The position numbers and the translations under genes are program-made. A DNA stretch of 64,000 bases from Oehlia diaphana (taxonomy: Eukaryota; Glomeromycota; Glomeromycetes; Glomerales; Glomeraceae), in the NCBI GenBank assembly GCA_003833135.1, contig QZLH01000047.1:32512-96511 (forward strand). The letters are read 5' to 3'. Below the pieces are notes generated by a model. The model did no database searches and was not told the origin of the DNA. It saw only the letters and a program-made list of their open reading frames with translations. Shown piece after piece: positions 24,507-35,226 of the stretch (position 1 is the stretch's first letter; every line of letters starts with the position of its first letter).

Positions 24507-25846
24507 ATGTCTTCAAAATTTTTAGAAGAATTATCAAATGATTAAAATGATTATGAAAAACTTTTTGAAACTGAAATAGGATATGATGTTATTATTTATG
24601 CAGGAGATGAATCAAATGTTAAAGAAATCCATGCTCATTCAAATATTTTATGCATTAGATCAAAATATTTTCGTATAGCATTTTCTAATGAATGGGCTGA
24701 AAAAAAAGATGGAAAATTCATTTTAAAGAAACCAAATATTTTCGCCTCATTTATTTGACATCATTCTTAGGTATTAAATATTATTTATTGATAGCCGTGG
24801 ACGAATTAAATAATCAACAATCTTATATTCATGAATATTTAACTTGAACATCAAACTAAATATTTGAATAAAATCCAGCTGCCATTCTTGAAATCGTCTA
24901 TCAACATGAAACATTTACAGATTTATGGAATTTTTGTCTTGAAAAGATTTGTGAAGATCCTAAAATTTTATTTAATTCTGATAAATTTGTTAATTTAAAA
25001 GCTCCTTTATTGGAATTGTTGTTAAAAGAGAAGATTTAAACATGGATGAAATTGAGATTTGTAAAAGTTTATTGAAATGGTGTTTTGCTCAACAAAATAT
25101 GGAAAATGATCCAATAAAATGGAACAAAGATGATATGATAAGAATTTAAAGGTGATTACATAAGTTTATTCCATTAATTAGATTTTATGATACTGAATCT
25201 ACAGATTTCTTTATAAAGTTTATAAGTATAAAGATATCTTACCACAAGACTTAATTTATGATCTTTTGGAATTTCACATTGTTCCTGACATAAAACCTAA
25301 AACTAATGTAACCCCATCAAGAAAACCAAATTTAAAAATTAAACTTGATTCAACAATAATTCAATCAAACCACATTCCTCTTTTAGCTTTATGGATCGAT
25401 AGAAAAGATTCTTCATATTACAATAACAAAATTATTCCTTATGATTTCAAATTGTTATATCATTCAGGTCGGGATGGATTTAATACTGCATCATTTCATA
25501 GAAATTGTGATAATAAAGGAGCCACTATTTGGGTAGCAAAAATTCAAGGCTCAACACAATTAATTGGAGGATATAATCCATTAGATTGGAATGGATATGG
25601 TCCTAGTAAATGTACAACAAATAGTTTTATATAAATAATATTTCTACTACAAAATTAGGTTATGTTAAAAACATGATAAATAAAGCTATAATTACCAAGG
25701 TCCACATATGGGGTTATTTTTATTGTGAAGACAATAATGAATGGACAAATAATGATAGAAATGCTATTTGCTATCCTGATATAGGCATTCCATTTTCTAA
25801 TTTTAAAGTAGAGAATTATGAAGTATTTCAAATAATTAAAAAATAA
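24507..25846 (+). pseudogene. BTB-BACK-TLDc gene, inactivated (copy B)
   Basis: The start SSKFLEELSND is followed at once by a 9-base insertion carrying TAA (about 24544). A +1 shift lies near 24747 in the PNIxPHLFD segment. A deletion fuses the start of the intron to mid-exon 2: GTATTAAATATTATTTA runs directly into TTGATAGCCGTGGACG, removing the 3' splice site and about 20 residues. More indels and a stop follow in the BACK region (LLKREDLNMDEIEI near 25030 and I-stop-R near 25147). From 25266 the TLDc part is open for 122 codons up to GPSKCTTNSFI, then breaks again. Its flanks show it to be one unit of the tandem B-C-D duplication. Confidence 0.9.
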
Positions 25847-26062
25847 AAAAATATGAATAATGTATAATTTCTTTAACCTGTATTCGTAATCTTTATAAAT
25901 TTACCTAAGAATACTAAACATTTAGATTCAAATGCAATTTAATAAAATAATAAAATACATTTATTTTGAATTAAAATCATACATCAATTTTTATATTATT
26001 ATATTTTTAATTTACATTATTTGCTATTTATATAGATATTAAGAAAAAAATTTAACTTCAAG

Positions 26063-26234
26063 CAGTGTTTGGCATTTGTTCAAGATATTTGGATATCCAA
26101 TAATTGAACATATGTCCAATTGTCCAATATTATTAGATTGGACAGTATGGACATCATCCAATTGGATAATATTGGATTTGAACAATGTCAAATTTATATA
26201 ATAGGATATTAGACATCCAATTGGACAATTGGAT
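26063..26234. mobile_element. Palindrome-rich insertion flanked by an 8-bp duplication
   Basis: 172 bp made largely of overlapping TCCAATTGGACA / GGATATCC palindromes, starting CAGTGTTTGGCATTTGTTC. It is flanked on both sides by ACTTCAAG (26055-26062 and 26235-26242). An 8-bp duplication and a CAGTG start suggest a hAT-type miniature element, though the two ends are not clear inverted repeats. The same insert lies upstream of copy D. Confidence 0.5.
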
Positions 26235-26399
26235 ACTTCAAGATGTTAGAGAAGTTGATATCAAAATAAAAAAAAGAACCACAAATGTACTCAATTGTGA
26301 GCAATAATTAAAACTTTGAAATTCTACTAAATGTTTAAACCCTATCAAAATTAAAGTGAATTGTTTGGGTAGATCTCAAACCAATTATAGTTAAACGTT

Positions 26400-26539
26400 T
26401 CTTTTTAAAGAAACAAGAAACCATTGCACATGTAGTTGTCACATGGATCATCATAAAATTAATATATAAGGTTAATTTTAGTCTCAAATAGGTTAACAAA
26501 TTTTTTCTCTCTAAAATAACACATATCTTTTTCTTAGCA
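26400..26539 (+). promoter_or_regulatory. Conserved upstream block of BTB-TLDc copy C
   Basis: The block contains AAACAAGAAACCATTGCACA, CACATGGATCATCATAAAAT, AATATATAAGGTTAATTTTA and TTTCTCTCTAAAATAACACA in order, followed by the ATG. It is the best-preserved version of the block shared by four paralogues. ATATATAAGG, about 80 bp before the ATG, is a plausible TATA box. Confidence 0.5.
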
Positions 26540-28028
26540 ATGTCTTCAAAATTTTTGGAAACATTATCAAATGATTACGAAAAACTTTTTGAAACTGAAA
26601 TAGGATATGATGTTATTATTTATGCAGGAGATGAACTAAATGTTAAAGAAATCCATGCTCATTCAAATATTTTATGCATTAGGTCAAAATATTTTCGTAC
26701 AGCTTTTTCTAATGAATGGGCTGAAAAAAAAGATGGAAAATTCATTTTAAAAAAACCAAATATTTCGCCTCATTTATTTGACATCATTCTTAGGTATTAA
26801 ATATTATTTATTATAATGAAGCTTTTGACATTCCATATTTTTATATAAAATTATTAAATATTTTCACTATCTCATAATCTTTAGGTTTATTTACAGTGGA
26901 AATATTGTATTGAAAAATTTACAAGGACCTGATGTATTGAAATTGTTGATAGCCGTGGACGAATTAAATATTCAACAATTAATTTCTCATATTCAAGAGT
27001 ATTTGATTAAACATCAAACTGAATTTTTGCATCAAAATCCAACCGGTATTCTTGAATTTGTCTACCAGCATGAAACATTTACGGATTTATGGGATTTTTG
27101 CCTCGAAAATATCTGTGAAGATCCTAAAATTTTATTTAATTCTGATAAATTTGTTAGTTTAAAAGCACCTTTATTGGAATTGTTGTTAAAAAGAGAAGAT
27201 TTAAACATGGATGAAATTGAGATTTGGGAAAGTTTATTGAAATGGTGTTTTGCTCAACAAAATATGGAAAATGATCCAATAAAATGGAACAAAGATGATA
27301 TGACAAGAATTGAAAGGTCATTACACAAGTTTATTCCACTAATTAGATTTTATGATATTGAACCTACAGATTTCTTTTATAAAGTTTATAAGTTTAAAGA
27401 TATCTTACCACAAGACTTAATTCATGATCTCTTAGAATTTCATGTTGTTCCTAACATGAAACCTAAAACTAATTTAGCCCCATCAAGAAAACCAAATTTA
27501 AAAATTAAACTTGATTCAACCATAATTCAACCGAACCACATTCCTCTTTTAGCTTCATGGATCGATAGAAAATATTCATATTACAATAACAAAAATATTC
27601 CCTATGATTTCAAATTATTATATCATTCAGGTCGGGATGGATATGATGCTGCATCATTTCATAGAAATTGTGATAATAAAGGAGCTACTATTTGGGTAGC
27701 AAAAGTTCAAGGTTCAACACAATTAATTGGAGGATATAATCCACTAGATTGGAATGGATATGGTCCTAAATATACAACAGATAGTTTTCTATTTAACTTT
27801 ACAGATGGAAATAATATTTCTACTGCAAAATTAGGTTACGTTAAAAAACCAAATGAGGCTATTTATTGTTATAATAACCAAGGTCCACATATGGGTTATT
27901 TTTATTGCAAAGGCAATAATGAATGGGCAAATAATGATAGAAATGATACTTGCTATCCTAATATAGCTATTCCATCTTTAAATTTTAGAGTAGAAAATTA
28001 TGAAGTATTTCAAATAATTAAAAAATAA
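26540..28028 (+). CDS. BTB-BACK-TLDc protein (copy C), intact
   Basis: Exons 26540-26793 and 26885-28028 (91-bp intron, AG|G Arg codon) give 465 residues. The BTB domain has DVIIYAGDELNVKEIHAHSN and SKYFRTAFSNEWAE. The BTB/BACK part in exon 2 starts FIYSGNIVLKNLQGPDVLKL and includes IWESLLKWCFAQQN and IERSLHKFIPLIRFYDI. The TLDc domain contains FKLLYHSGRDGYDAASFHRN, GATIWVAKVQG, GGYNPLDWNGYG, KLGYVKKPNEAIYC and the closing NYEVFQIIKK. There are no lesions. It is the functional member of the recent tandem triplication B-C-D and very close to copy D in DNA sequence. The function is inferred only from the domains: a BTB adaptor or dimeriser with a TLDc module. Confidence 0.93.
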
Positions 28029-28230
28029 AAAAATATGAACGCATAATTTTCTTTAACCTGAATTTGTAATTTTTATAAATTTATCTAAGAATAGCAAACA
28101 TTTAGATTCAAATACAATTTAATAAAATATATTCATTTTAAATTAAAATCATACATCAATTTTTATATTATTATATTTTTAATTTACATTATTTGTTATA
28201 ATAAATATTAAGAAAAAATTTAACTTCAAG

Positions 28231-28819
28231 CAGTGTTTGGCATTTGTTCAATTGGACATTTGGACATCCAATTGGATATTTGGATATCCAATAATTGAAC
28301 ATATGTCCAATTGTCCAATTATTTTATTATATTATTAGATTGGACAGTATGGACATCATCCAATTGGATAATACTGGATTTGAACAATGTCCAATTTATA
28401 TACAGTCAACTCCCTATAAATGCACCCCCCCCCCTTGGGACTGGATAAAAGCGTGTGATTACAAAGGGTGTGCAAGGACCCCGAACAATACATGAAAAGG
28501 TAACAATACAGAGTTTGCGTAAAATGAGCCCCAAAGTGTGTAGATCATTTCCTTTTTTGGATAATTCCGACCAGCATTACATAGTGCCGGCCCTGAAGAG
28601 ATGCGTAGAGCTATTAGTAAATTTGTGCCGATCTCTTGTTACCTATTTATATATTGCTCGGGGTCCTGGTGTGCATTTATAAAGAGTAAATAATTAGAGG
28701 TCATATATACTTGGGACTGAATCAAAGTGTGCATTTAAGAAGGGAATGCACTTATAAGTAGTGCATTTATAGAGAGTTGACTGTAATAGGATATTGAACA
28801 TCCAATTGGACAATTGGAT
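28231..28819. mobile_element. Palindrome-rich insertion, second copy, interrupted
   Basis: The same element as at 26063-26234, again bounded by ACTTCAAG (28223-28230 and 28820-28827). It is split by a TA-flanked miniature element (28403-28783). Confidence 0.55.
28403..28783. mobile_element. Tc1/mariner- or pogo-like miniature element (381 bp) in a TA site
   Basis: Terminal inverted repeats are CAGTCAACTCCCTATAAATG on the left and, reverse-complemented, CAGTCAACTCTCTATAAATG on the right, one mismatch in 20. TA is duplicated at 28401-28402 and 28784-28785. The paralogous spacer upstream of copy C shows the empty site (TTTATATAATAGGATAT) with a single TA. A subterminal inverted pair, AGGACCCCGAACAATA and TATTGCTCGGGGTCCT, lies inside. 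No transposase is encoded; a 75-codon open frame in the middle has no domain. Confidence 0.88.
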
Positions 28820-29019
28820 ACTTCAAGATGTTAGAGAAGTTGATATCAAAATAAAAAAAAAGAACCACAAATGTACTCAATTGTGAGCAATAATTAAGAC
28901 TTTGAAATTCTACTAAATGTTTAAACCCTATCAAAATTAAAGTAATGGTTTAGGTAGATCTCAAACCAATTATAGTTAAATGTTTTTTTTTAAAAAACAA
29001 GAAACCATTAAAACCATTA

Positions 29020-29134
29020 CACATGCAGTTGTCACATGGATCATCACAAAATTAATATATAAGGTTAATTTTAGTCTTTTTAGTCTCAAATAGGTTAACA
29101 AATTTTTTCTCTCTAAAATAAACACATTTCTTTT
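29020..29134 (+). promoter_or_regulatory. Conserved upstream block of BTB-TLDc copy D
   Basis: The same motif order as upstream of copy C (CACATGGATCATCACAAAAT, AATATATAAGGTTAATTTTA, TTCTCTCTAAAATAAACACA). The bases that should contain the start codon are deleted, so TTTCTTTTTCTTC runs straight into the second codons. Confidence 0.5.
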
Positions 29135-30637
29135 TCTTCAAAATTTTTGGAAGAATTATCAAATGATTACGAAAAACTTTTTGAAACTGAAATAGGATAT
29201 GATGTTATTATTTATGCAGGAGATGAACTAGATGTTAAAGAAATCCATGCTCATTCAAATATTTTATGCATTAGGTCAAAATATTTTCGTACAGCTTTTT
29301 CTAATGAATGGGCTGAAAAACAAGATGGAAAATTTATTTTAAAAAAACCAAATATTTCGCCTCATTTATTTGACATCATTCTTAGGTATTAAATATTATT
29401 TATTATAATGAAGCTTTTGACATTCCATATTTTTATATAAAATTATTAAATGTTTTCACTATCTCATAATCTTTAGGTTTATTTACAGTGGAAATATTGA
29501 ATTGAAAAATTTACAAGGACCTGATGTATTGAAATTGTTGATAGCCGTGGATGAATTAAATATTCAACAATTAATTACTCATATTCAAGAATATTTGATT
29601 ATACATCAAACTGAATTTTTACATCAAAATCCAACTGGAATTCTTGAAACTGTCTATCAACATGAAACATTTACAGATTTATGGAATTTTTGTCTTGAAA
29701 AGATTTGTGAAGATCCTAAAATTTTATTTAATTCTGATAAATTTATTAATTTAAAAGCATCTTTATTGGAATTGTTATTAAAAAGAGAAGATTTAAACAT
29801 GGATGAAATTGAGATTTGGGAAAGTTTATTGAAATGGTGTTTTGCTCAACAAAATATGGAAAATGATCCAATAAAATGGAATAAAGATGATATGACAAGA
29901 ATTGAAAGGTCATTACACAAGTTTATTCCACTAATTAGATTTTATGATATTGAACCTACAGATTTCTTTTATAAAGTTTATAAGTATAAAGATATTTTAC
30001 CACAAAACTTAATTCATGATCTCTTAGAATTTCATGTTGTTCCTAACATGAAACCTAAAACTAATTTAGCCCCATCAAGAAAACCAAATTTAAAAATTAA
30101 ACTTGATTCAGCCATAATTCAACTGAACCACATTCCCCTTTTTGCTTCATGGATTGATAGAAAAGATTCTTCATATTACAATAGCAAAAATATTCCCTAT
30201 GATTTCAAATTATTATATCATTCAGGTCGGGACGGATTTGATGCTGCATCATTTCATAGAAATTGTGATAATAAAGGAGCTACTATTTGGGTAGCAAAGT
30301 TCAAGATTCAACACAATTAATTGGAGGATATAATCCATTAGATTGGAATGGGAATTGTGGCTGGAAAACTACTAGAGATAGTTTTCTATTTAATTTTACA
30401 AACGAAAAAAATACTTCTACCGGAAAATTAGGTTATGCCAAAATACCAGAAAATGCTATCTATTGTTCTAATGGCCAAGGTCCACACATGGGTACTTTCC
30501 TATGTTATGGTAACAACAAATGAAGAAATAATGATAATAATGCTACTTACTATTCTGATATAGGCATTCCAAATACTTTAAATACTTTTAATTTTGCAGT
30601 AGAGAATTATGAAGTATTTCAAGTAGTTAAAAAATAG
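29135..30637 (+). pseudogene. BTB-BACK-TLDc gene, start lost and frameshifted (copy D)
   Basis: Aligned to copy C, the coding sequence starts directly at S-S-K-F (TCTTCAAAATTTTTG) because the AGCAATG stretch before it is missing. Exon 1 ends at 29385 and exon 2 starts at 29477 with the usual splice sites. The BACK and early TLDc parts are open. At about 30297 one A is missing from GTAGCAAAAGTTCAAGG, so the frame leaves GATIWVAK and ends in FKIQHN. The downstream TLDc part continues in another frame until a TGA at 30521-30523 in place of the conserved Trp. The damage is recent, since the rest is almost identical to copy C. An in-frame non-AUG start cannot rescue the TLDc domain. Confidence 0.88.
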
Positions 30638-31752
30638 TTATAAATTTTAAAAGAAAAAATTTAACTTCAATTATAGGACCCATAAGTATATATATAAGGG
30701 TAGCAATTTACTAATAAATTTTCGAATTCTTAATATTTATTTGAGAAACATAAGATTTGGACATTTGACATTTTTAATAAGCAATTAACCTACTATAATT
30801 GACATCTGAGTATGATAAATTTGATTTACATTTCGTTTTACAACTTGATATTACCCATGTTTTAATTACATGTTTTTTGATTGGATCTCTCATTAAAGTT
30901 TTTTTTTAGAAAAAAGAGATAAAATCATAAACGTTGATAAATAACTTGAATGATTTTTTATTGTGTACAATAGTTAGGTCATCAAGATGCGCATTTTTAT
31001 CAAAATTTTTACATATAAAAATTTAGTTTTGGACTAAATTTATCTATTAACAAGTTAATGAGAGCTTTTAAACTTTTCGTTCGTTATATGAAGCGAAAAG
31101 AAATTAATCATCGTAATTGTAAAAGACGTTACAATAATTAATTATCGAAAAAATCTATACTCAAAAAACATAATTTAGGCCAGAATTATAAAATTTGGCC
31201 AGGATTACAAAACGAAATTAATAATCACATGACATGCCAGCCCTTGAAGATAAATTAAAGCGTGGAGTAGAAATGGGTTAAGAACATGAGGATTGTATAG
31301 TGATATTGAAGTTTACTTATAATAAAAAAGTAATTACACCGGAAATTTGTACCTTTAGCTAGTAGTAACAATTTCAGTCCTTTTTCCTTAGTACTGACGC
31401 TATATATAATCGTTGTAATAAATCATAATATAGATCTCAAATGAACTCAACAATTAACTTAATCAATTTATAGTAATTTTGATTGTCATCGCCGGATTAT
31501 GGCCACAGTTACGATTACGACAAAATCGTGTGAAACCCAATGTGCCGTTAATGATTTATGGTATTAGAGAACAAGAAATTCATTATTTAAATATGCTTTC
31601 ATATAGTTCAAAAATTTAATATTTTATTCAATGTTATAAACTTTTATAAATTATACATATCGTATATTATAAATACACAAAAATACTAAGCTAAATAATA
31701 AATACATTTTATAAAAAAAAAAAAATAATAATAAATTCCTAATAAAAAAACC
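30638..31752. other. Intergenic, no supported gene
   Basis: AT-rich 3' flank of the BTB-TLDc cluster. No convincing open frame, repeat or structured RNA was seen. Confidence 0.5.
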
Positions 31753-32280
31753 TTAAACGCCTTGTTGAATATTATCATTGTTGGAGTTGAATAACGAAGA
31801 ATTATTCTCATTAGTAGTATTTCGAAAAGAAGGAGGACCATCCACATGCACCATATTTTCATGCAAGTTTTGTCTATAAAATTCTTTAGGTTCCAAGTAA
31901 TTAGTTAAAAATTGCTTCAAGTGAAATTTAAAGTGTATTGAAGAAATTTCTCGTTGATGTTGATTACTCTGCTGGTTGTATTCTATATTATAAAATCTTT
32001 TATTTAAAAATTGGGATGAAGCTAATTCACAAGTTACTCGATAATTTTTTTTCGTATTAAGTTGACTGTGATAAAATACATAACTATCAGGTTGAACATA
32101 ATTATAAGCTCGGTCGTTGTCATCGGTATCATTTGTTAATTGGTATGCAAGTTCAAAGGACACTGGTACTTCTTCACGAGTGATATGGTAATTTACGAGA
32201 AAACCTGGTGGATTATAAAAGAAAGCTAGACTTGGAGTTGATTGCAAATTGTTATTACGGTGGCTAGTTGTAGAAGTCAT
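31753..32280 (-). CDS. Hypothetical protein, 175 residues
   Basis: A single frame from ATG at 32278-32280, with no intron needed. It is not recognised. The composition is Asn-, Gln-, Ser- and Tyr-rich and polar. Residues ~20-130 look folded (SLAFFYNPPGFLVNYHITRE, then VPVSFELAYQLTND and FYNIEYNQQSNQ). The last ~35 residues are Asn/Ser-rich and probably disordered. There is no signal peptide, membrane segment or Cys pattern. The codon-like base composition and higher GC than the flanks favour a real gene. It may be lineage-specific. AAAAAAAG follows on the plus strand just outside the start. Confidence 0.6.
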   Translation of the reverse strand: MTSTTSHRNNNLQSTPSLAFFYNPPGFLVNYHITREEVPVSFELAYQLTNDTDDNDRAYNYVQPDSYVFYHSQLNTKKNYRVTCELASSQFLNKRFYNIEYNQQSNQHQREISSIHFKFHLKQFLTNYLEPKEFYRQNLHENMVHVDGPPSFRNTTNENNSSLFNSNNDNIQQGV

Positions 32281-32596
32281 GGAAAAAAAGTTTCCGTTAG
32301 GCAGTGGAGACTGGAGATGGCGGTAGAATATTATATTCTTGAGAAGTGCTCGATGAGTATTATTTTTATAAAAAAAATTTTATGTATGAAAGTATGAAAA
32401 TATTTATTTATTTATAACAGATAAGCTTATATACATATTTTGTAATCACGTTTTCAAGTGTATATTGTGAAATTATAAAAAAAAAAATTCATACGATTTG
32501 ATCGTATAATGATATTGATATTTAATTGACGATCCCTTGTTTGATATCATTAAGTCGGTTAACCGATTAAGGTACCTCAAAAATCGGTTAATCGAA

Positions 32597-32737
32597 TACC
32601 GTATTTTGCGGTAAGTAAGCACCCCCCCCGAAAATAAGCACCCTGACCAGAATTATGGCGATTTTGGCCAAAATTATGAGGATCTTGGCCGGCATCAAGT
32701 GCAAAAAAGGGGTGCTTATATACCGCAAAATACGGTA
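32597..32737. mobile_element. 141-bp miniature inverted-repeat element
   Basis: The ends are TACCGTATTTTGCGGTA on the left and, reverse-complemented, TACCGTATTTTGCGGTATAT on the right. Both are followed inward by AAGCACCCC. The middle is Gly/Cys-like GC-rich sequence with CCAGAATTATGGCGATTTTG. It sits within a run of AATCGGTTAA-type repeats. If TA is taken as the duplicated target, the TIR proper begins CCGTATTTTGCGG. It is non-coding. Confidence 0.7.
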
Positions 32738-33072
32738 ATTTAACCGAATAATTTAATCGATTAATTAATCGATTAATTAAATCGATTAAAAATGCAGAAA
32801 AAGATATTTATTTATTAGTTAAATAGATTTACGTAAAAAAAAAATAAAAAAATTTAAATTGATTTATTTTAAATAAAACTTTCTTAAAAGTGGCTATTTA
32901 ACATGATTTTTATGAATATCGTGACTATAGGAACGTTGAAAGTATTGAAGAATCTTTATCTGGGCCGCCAAACCGAAACTTACATCTTCTAACTAGTACT
33001 ACAATTTCTAAAAGGTCGTCATTTTTGGAATCAACGACTAGTAGTCAGCAGCAGACAACAAGTATTCGTCTT

Positions 33073-33171
33073 GGCGATCATCGCCTTTACCAGAATTAGG
33101 ATGGCATTTTGGGCGGAGTTACATTCATATTCTTAATTCTGCCCAAGTTCCATCCTAAGGCGATGATCGCC
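33073..33171. repeat. 99-bp near-palindrome
   Basis: Outer arms GGCGATCATCGCC and GGCGATGATCGCC are exact reverse complements. Further in, TTAGGATGG..TTGGGC pairs with GCCCAAGTTCCATCCTAA; the left arm has an extra TACCAGAA. It is probably a foldback miniature element. Confidence 0.6.
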
Positions 33172-33357
33172 CAGGCGATGTGTAGTATTTTTTCGGACAT
33201 TAATTATGTTATGTGATAGTACGCGAAAAATTATAAAATGTTAATGGCAGGTTAAAATTGTAAAAATATATAAAATAAATTAAATATTTAAATAAACTTA
33301 CCTGTTACTATAAACTTAAATTTTACATATTAATCGATTATTATTCACTTATGGTAG

Positions 33358-33390
33358 CTTAAGGTTTTTTCGGTCGGTTCCAACCTCTAG
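33358..33390. repeat. Shared repeat terminus, copy 1
   Basis: TTAAGGTTTTTTCGGTCGGT followed by TCCAACCTCTA; the same terminus recurs at 35192-35226. The reverse complement, TAGAGGTTGGAACCGACC, resembles a hAT-type element end. The partner terminus was not located. Confidence 0.4.
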
Positions 33391-35191
33391 TCACACCGAC
33401 TTAAATCAAAACTATTTAATTATATGGTTTGCTGCTGTTTTTTGAAATCTTATTTTGAGTAATAAAATCTAATACAAGGCTATACTAACAGGTTTCTGAA
33501 ATGTACAGTTGAAAGTTTAATAGCTCATTTATTTTTTTATACTAACCATTATTAGTTACTGAAATAAATAAATAAATAATAAATTCGAGCTTTCTCTTTA
33601 AAAAAAAATCTACTAATAACTCAATCTCCCTCTTTCGATCGCTATTTTTACTAAATGAGTCCTATACACGATCGGGAAATTGTCTACGCTAAAGTCTGTA
33701 CTAGTATCGAACAGTTGAATCAATTGATCAGCTCGCCAAACCGTCAAATTATCATATCACTTGTGAATTAGTACTGAAAGAAAATATTAATAATAGTGAC
33801 TCACCTTCTGATATACATTTTATCATAAAGACTTATAATAAATGATTCCAATTTTTAAATGTGTATTACTATTGAAATCTTGCCATGTTTTGGCATCATT
33901 CTTCTATTCTTTAGTGACATAATGTCAATGTTCATTTTTTTCAATGATTTGAAATTTGCGCGAACTTTTTTAACCATAAATATCCTTTTGGTTTGTTATA
34001 CAATACTCTTTAATAGATTTTTATATTCACATGATGTAAGTCACATGAATGCTGAACATATTAGGCAGTTATCTAAAATTTCAATTTTTATTCACGTATG
34101 TCACACAAATAAATTGTAATATAAATGGAATTTTTCATATATGAAATCCAGATATTGAAATTTTTAGCATATCAGAAATCTTGATATGCCAAATATTTTT
34201 ACTGGAACGGATGGTTCTGATATATTGTATTTCACATGTGTACTTATTTTTTATATATCCAATAATTGATATATACCGACCGACATGTCTGCTATACAGT
34301 AGTTGTCATAGAATCACATACAACGTCTATAATTATTATCACAATTGAAATTTGAAACCGTGTAGAATTGGCATTGCCCAATAATAGATAAAGGAAACTT
34401 AATTGCACTCTAGCATTAATTTATGCTCGCGTCACCTCATTGGATAAATATTGTTATTCTAAAATATGTTTGTCTGTCCATTTTTTTTACAGAATGCGGA
34501 TACAGCTGAAATTTAGCTGCTGAGGTCAGAAATTCATTAATCCTTCAACTACCTACAATCAAAAATAAAGCTAGAAGTCTTTTGCACTTTGAGATTTGGT
34601 CAAAATAATGACTTTCTATGACCAAAGCAGCAGCCGCTTCGACTGCAACTGCAACTTGTAACCGCAATTAAAAATGCCGCTTTGAGTATTAAATCTATTA
34701 TTATATCACGCACTATAAAAGTTATCTGGTTCGTGCTCCCAACATTCAATTCATATGGATCACAATTAGTTTGCAATACGAAAAAAAAATAAGTTAATCG
34801 ATTAAAAATTATCCAAGCCATAATTCTGGTCAATTATCTAATGCGGCCCAGAGCTGCGAATTTTTGGTCACATGTTCTCCGAACTTGGATGAATTTGCAT
34901 TTATAATGATAATAATAATAAAATAAGACTTAAAAACAATTTGGTGCAATCTGCGGCCAAAAAAAAAAAAAAAAAATTTAATATTTTTAATTTTAACCAA
35001 AAACCCTGGAATTCACAAATAATGGATTGATAATTTTATTTAAATTTATAAAATAAAGCAATGCACTGTTACATTCTATATATAACAAATATGATATTAG
35101 TAGTGTTGAAAGTGGAGGTTAGAATCATTTATTATATATTACTGTATATTTAAATGTTATTATAAAATATACTTGGTTATTCGATTATTAA

Positions 35192-35226
35192 TCGGTTAAG
35201 GTTTTTTTGGTCGGTTCCAACCTCTA
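35192..35226. repeat. Shared repeat terminus, copy 2
   Basis: GGTTAAGGTTTTTTTGGTCG then GTTCCAACCTCTA, matching the terminus at 33358-33390 with one or two differences. Confidence 0.4.

Larger units (their letters stand above)
25847..30637 (+). repeat. Tandem segmental duplication of BTB-TLDc units C and D
   Basis: The spacer after copy B (25850-26540) and the spacer after copy C (28029-29135) align almost base for base: the same ACATCAATTTTTATATTATT segment, the same 8-bp-flanked palindromic insert, and the same promoter block. The genes that follow are near-identical. The unit is about 2.0-2.2 kb; the D spacer is longer because of a 381-bp insertion at 28403-28783. Confidence 0.85.

Noticed and set aside
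26063..26234. CRISPR-like or regulatory repeat array suggested by the repeated TCCAATTGG motif
   Set aside because: Spacing is irregular, there are no spacers, the genome is eukaryotic, and an 8-bp-flanked insertion explains it better.
28455..28682. 75-codon open frame inside the TA-flanked miniature element
   Set aside because: The element is 381 bp with structured inverted repeats, and the frame has no transposase motif.
33859..34119. 86-codon plus-strand open frame with hydrophobic stretches (MCITIEILPCFGIILL..)
   Set aside because: AT-rich chance translations are often hydrophobic, and there is no supporting context.
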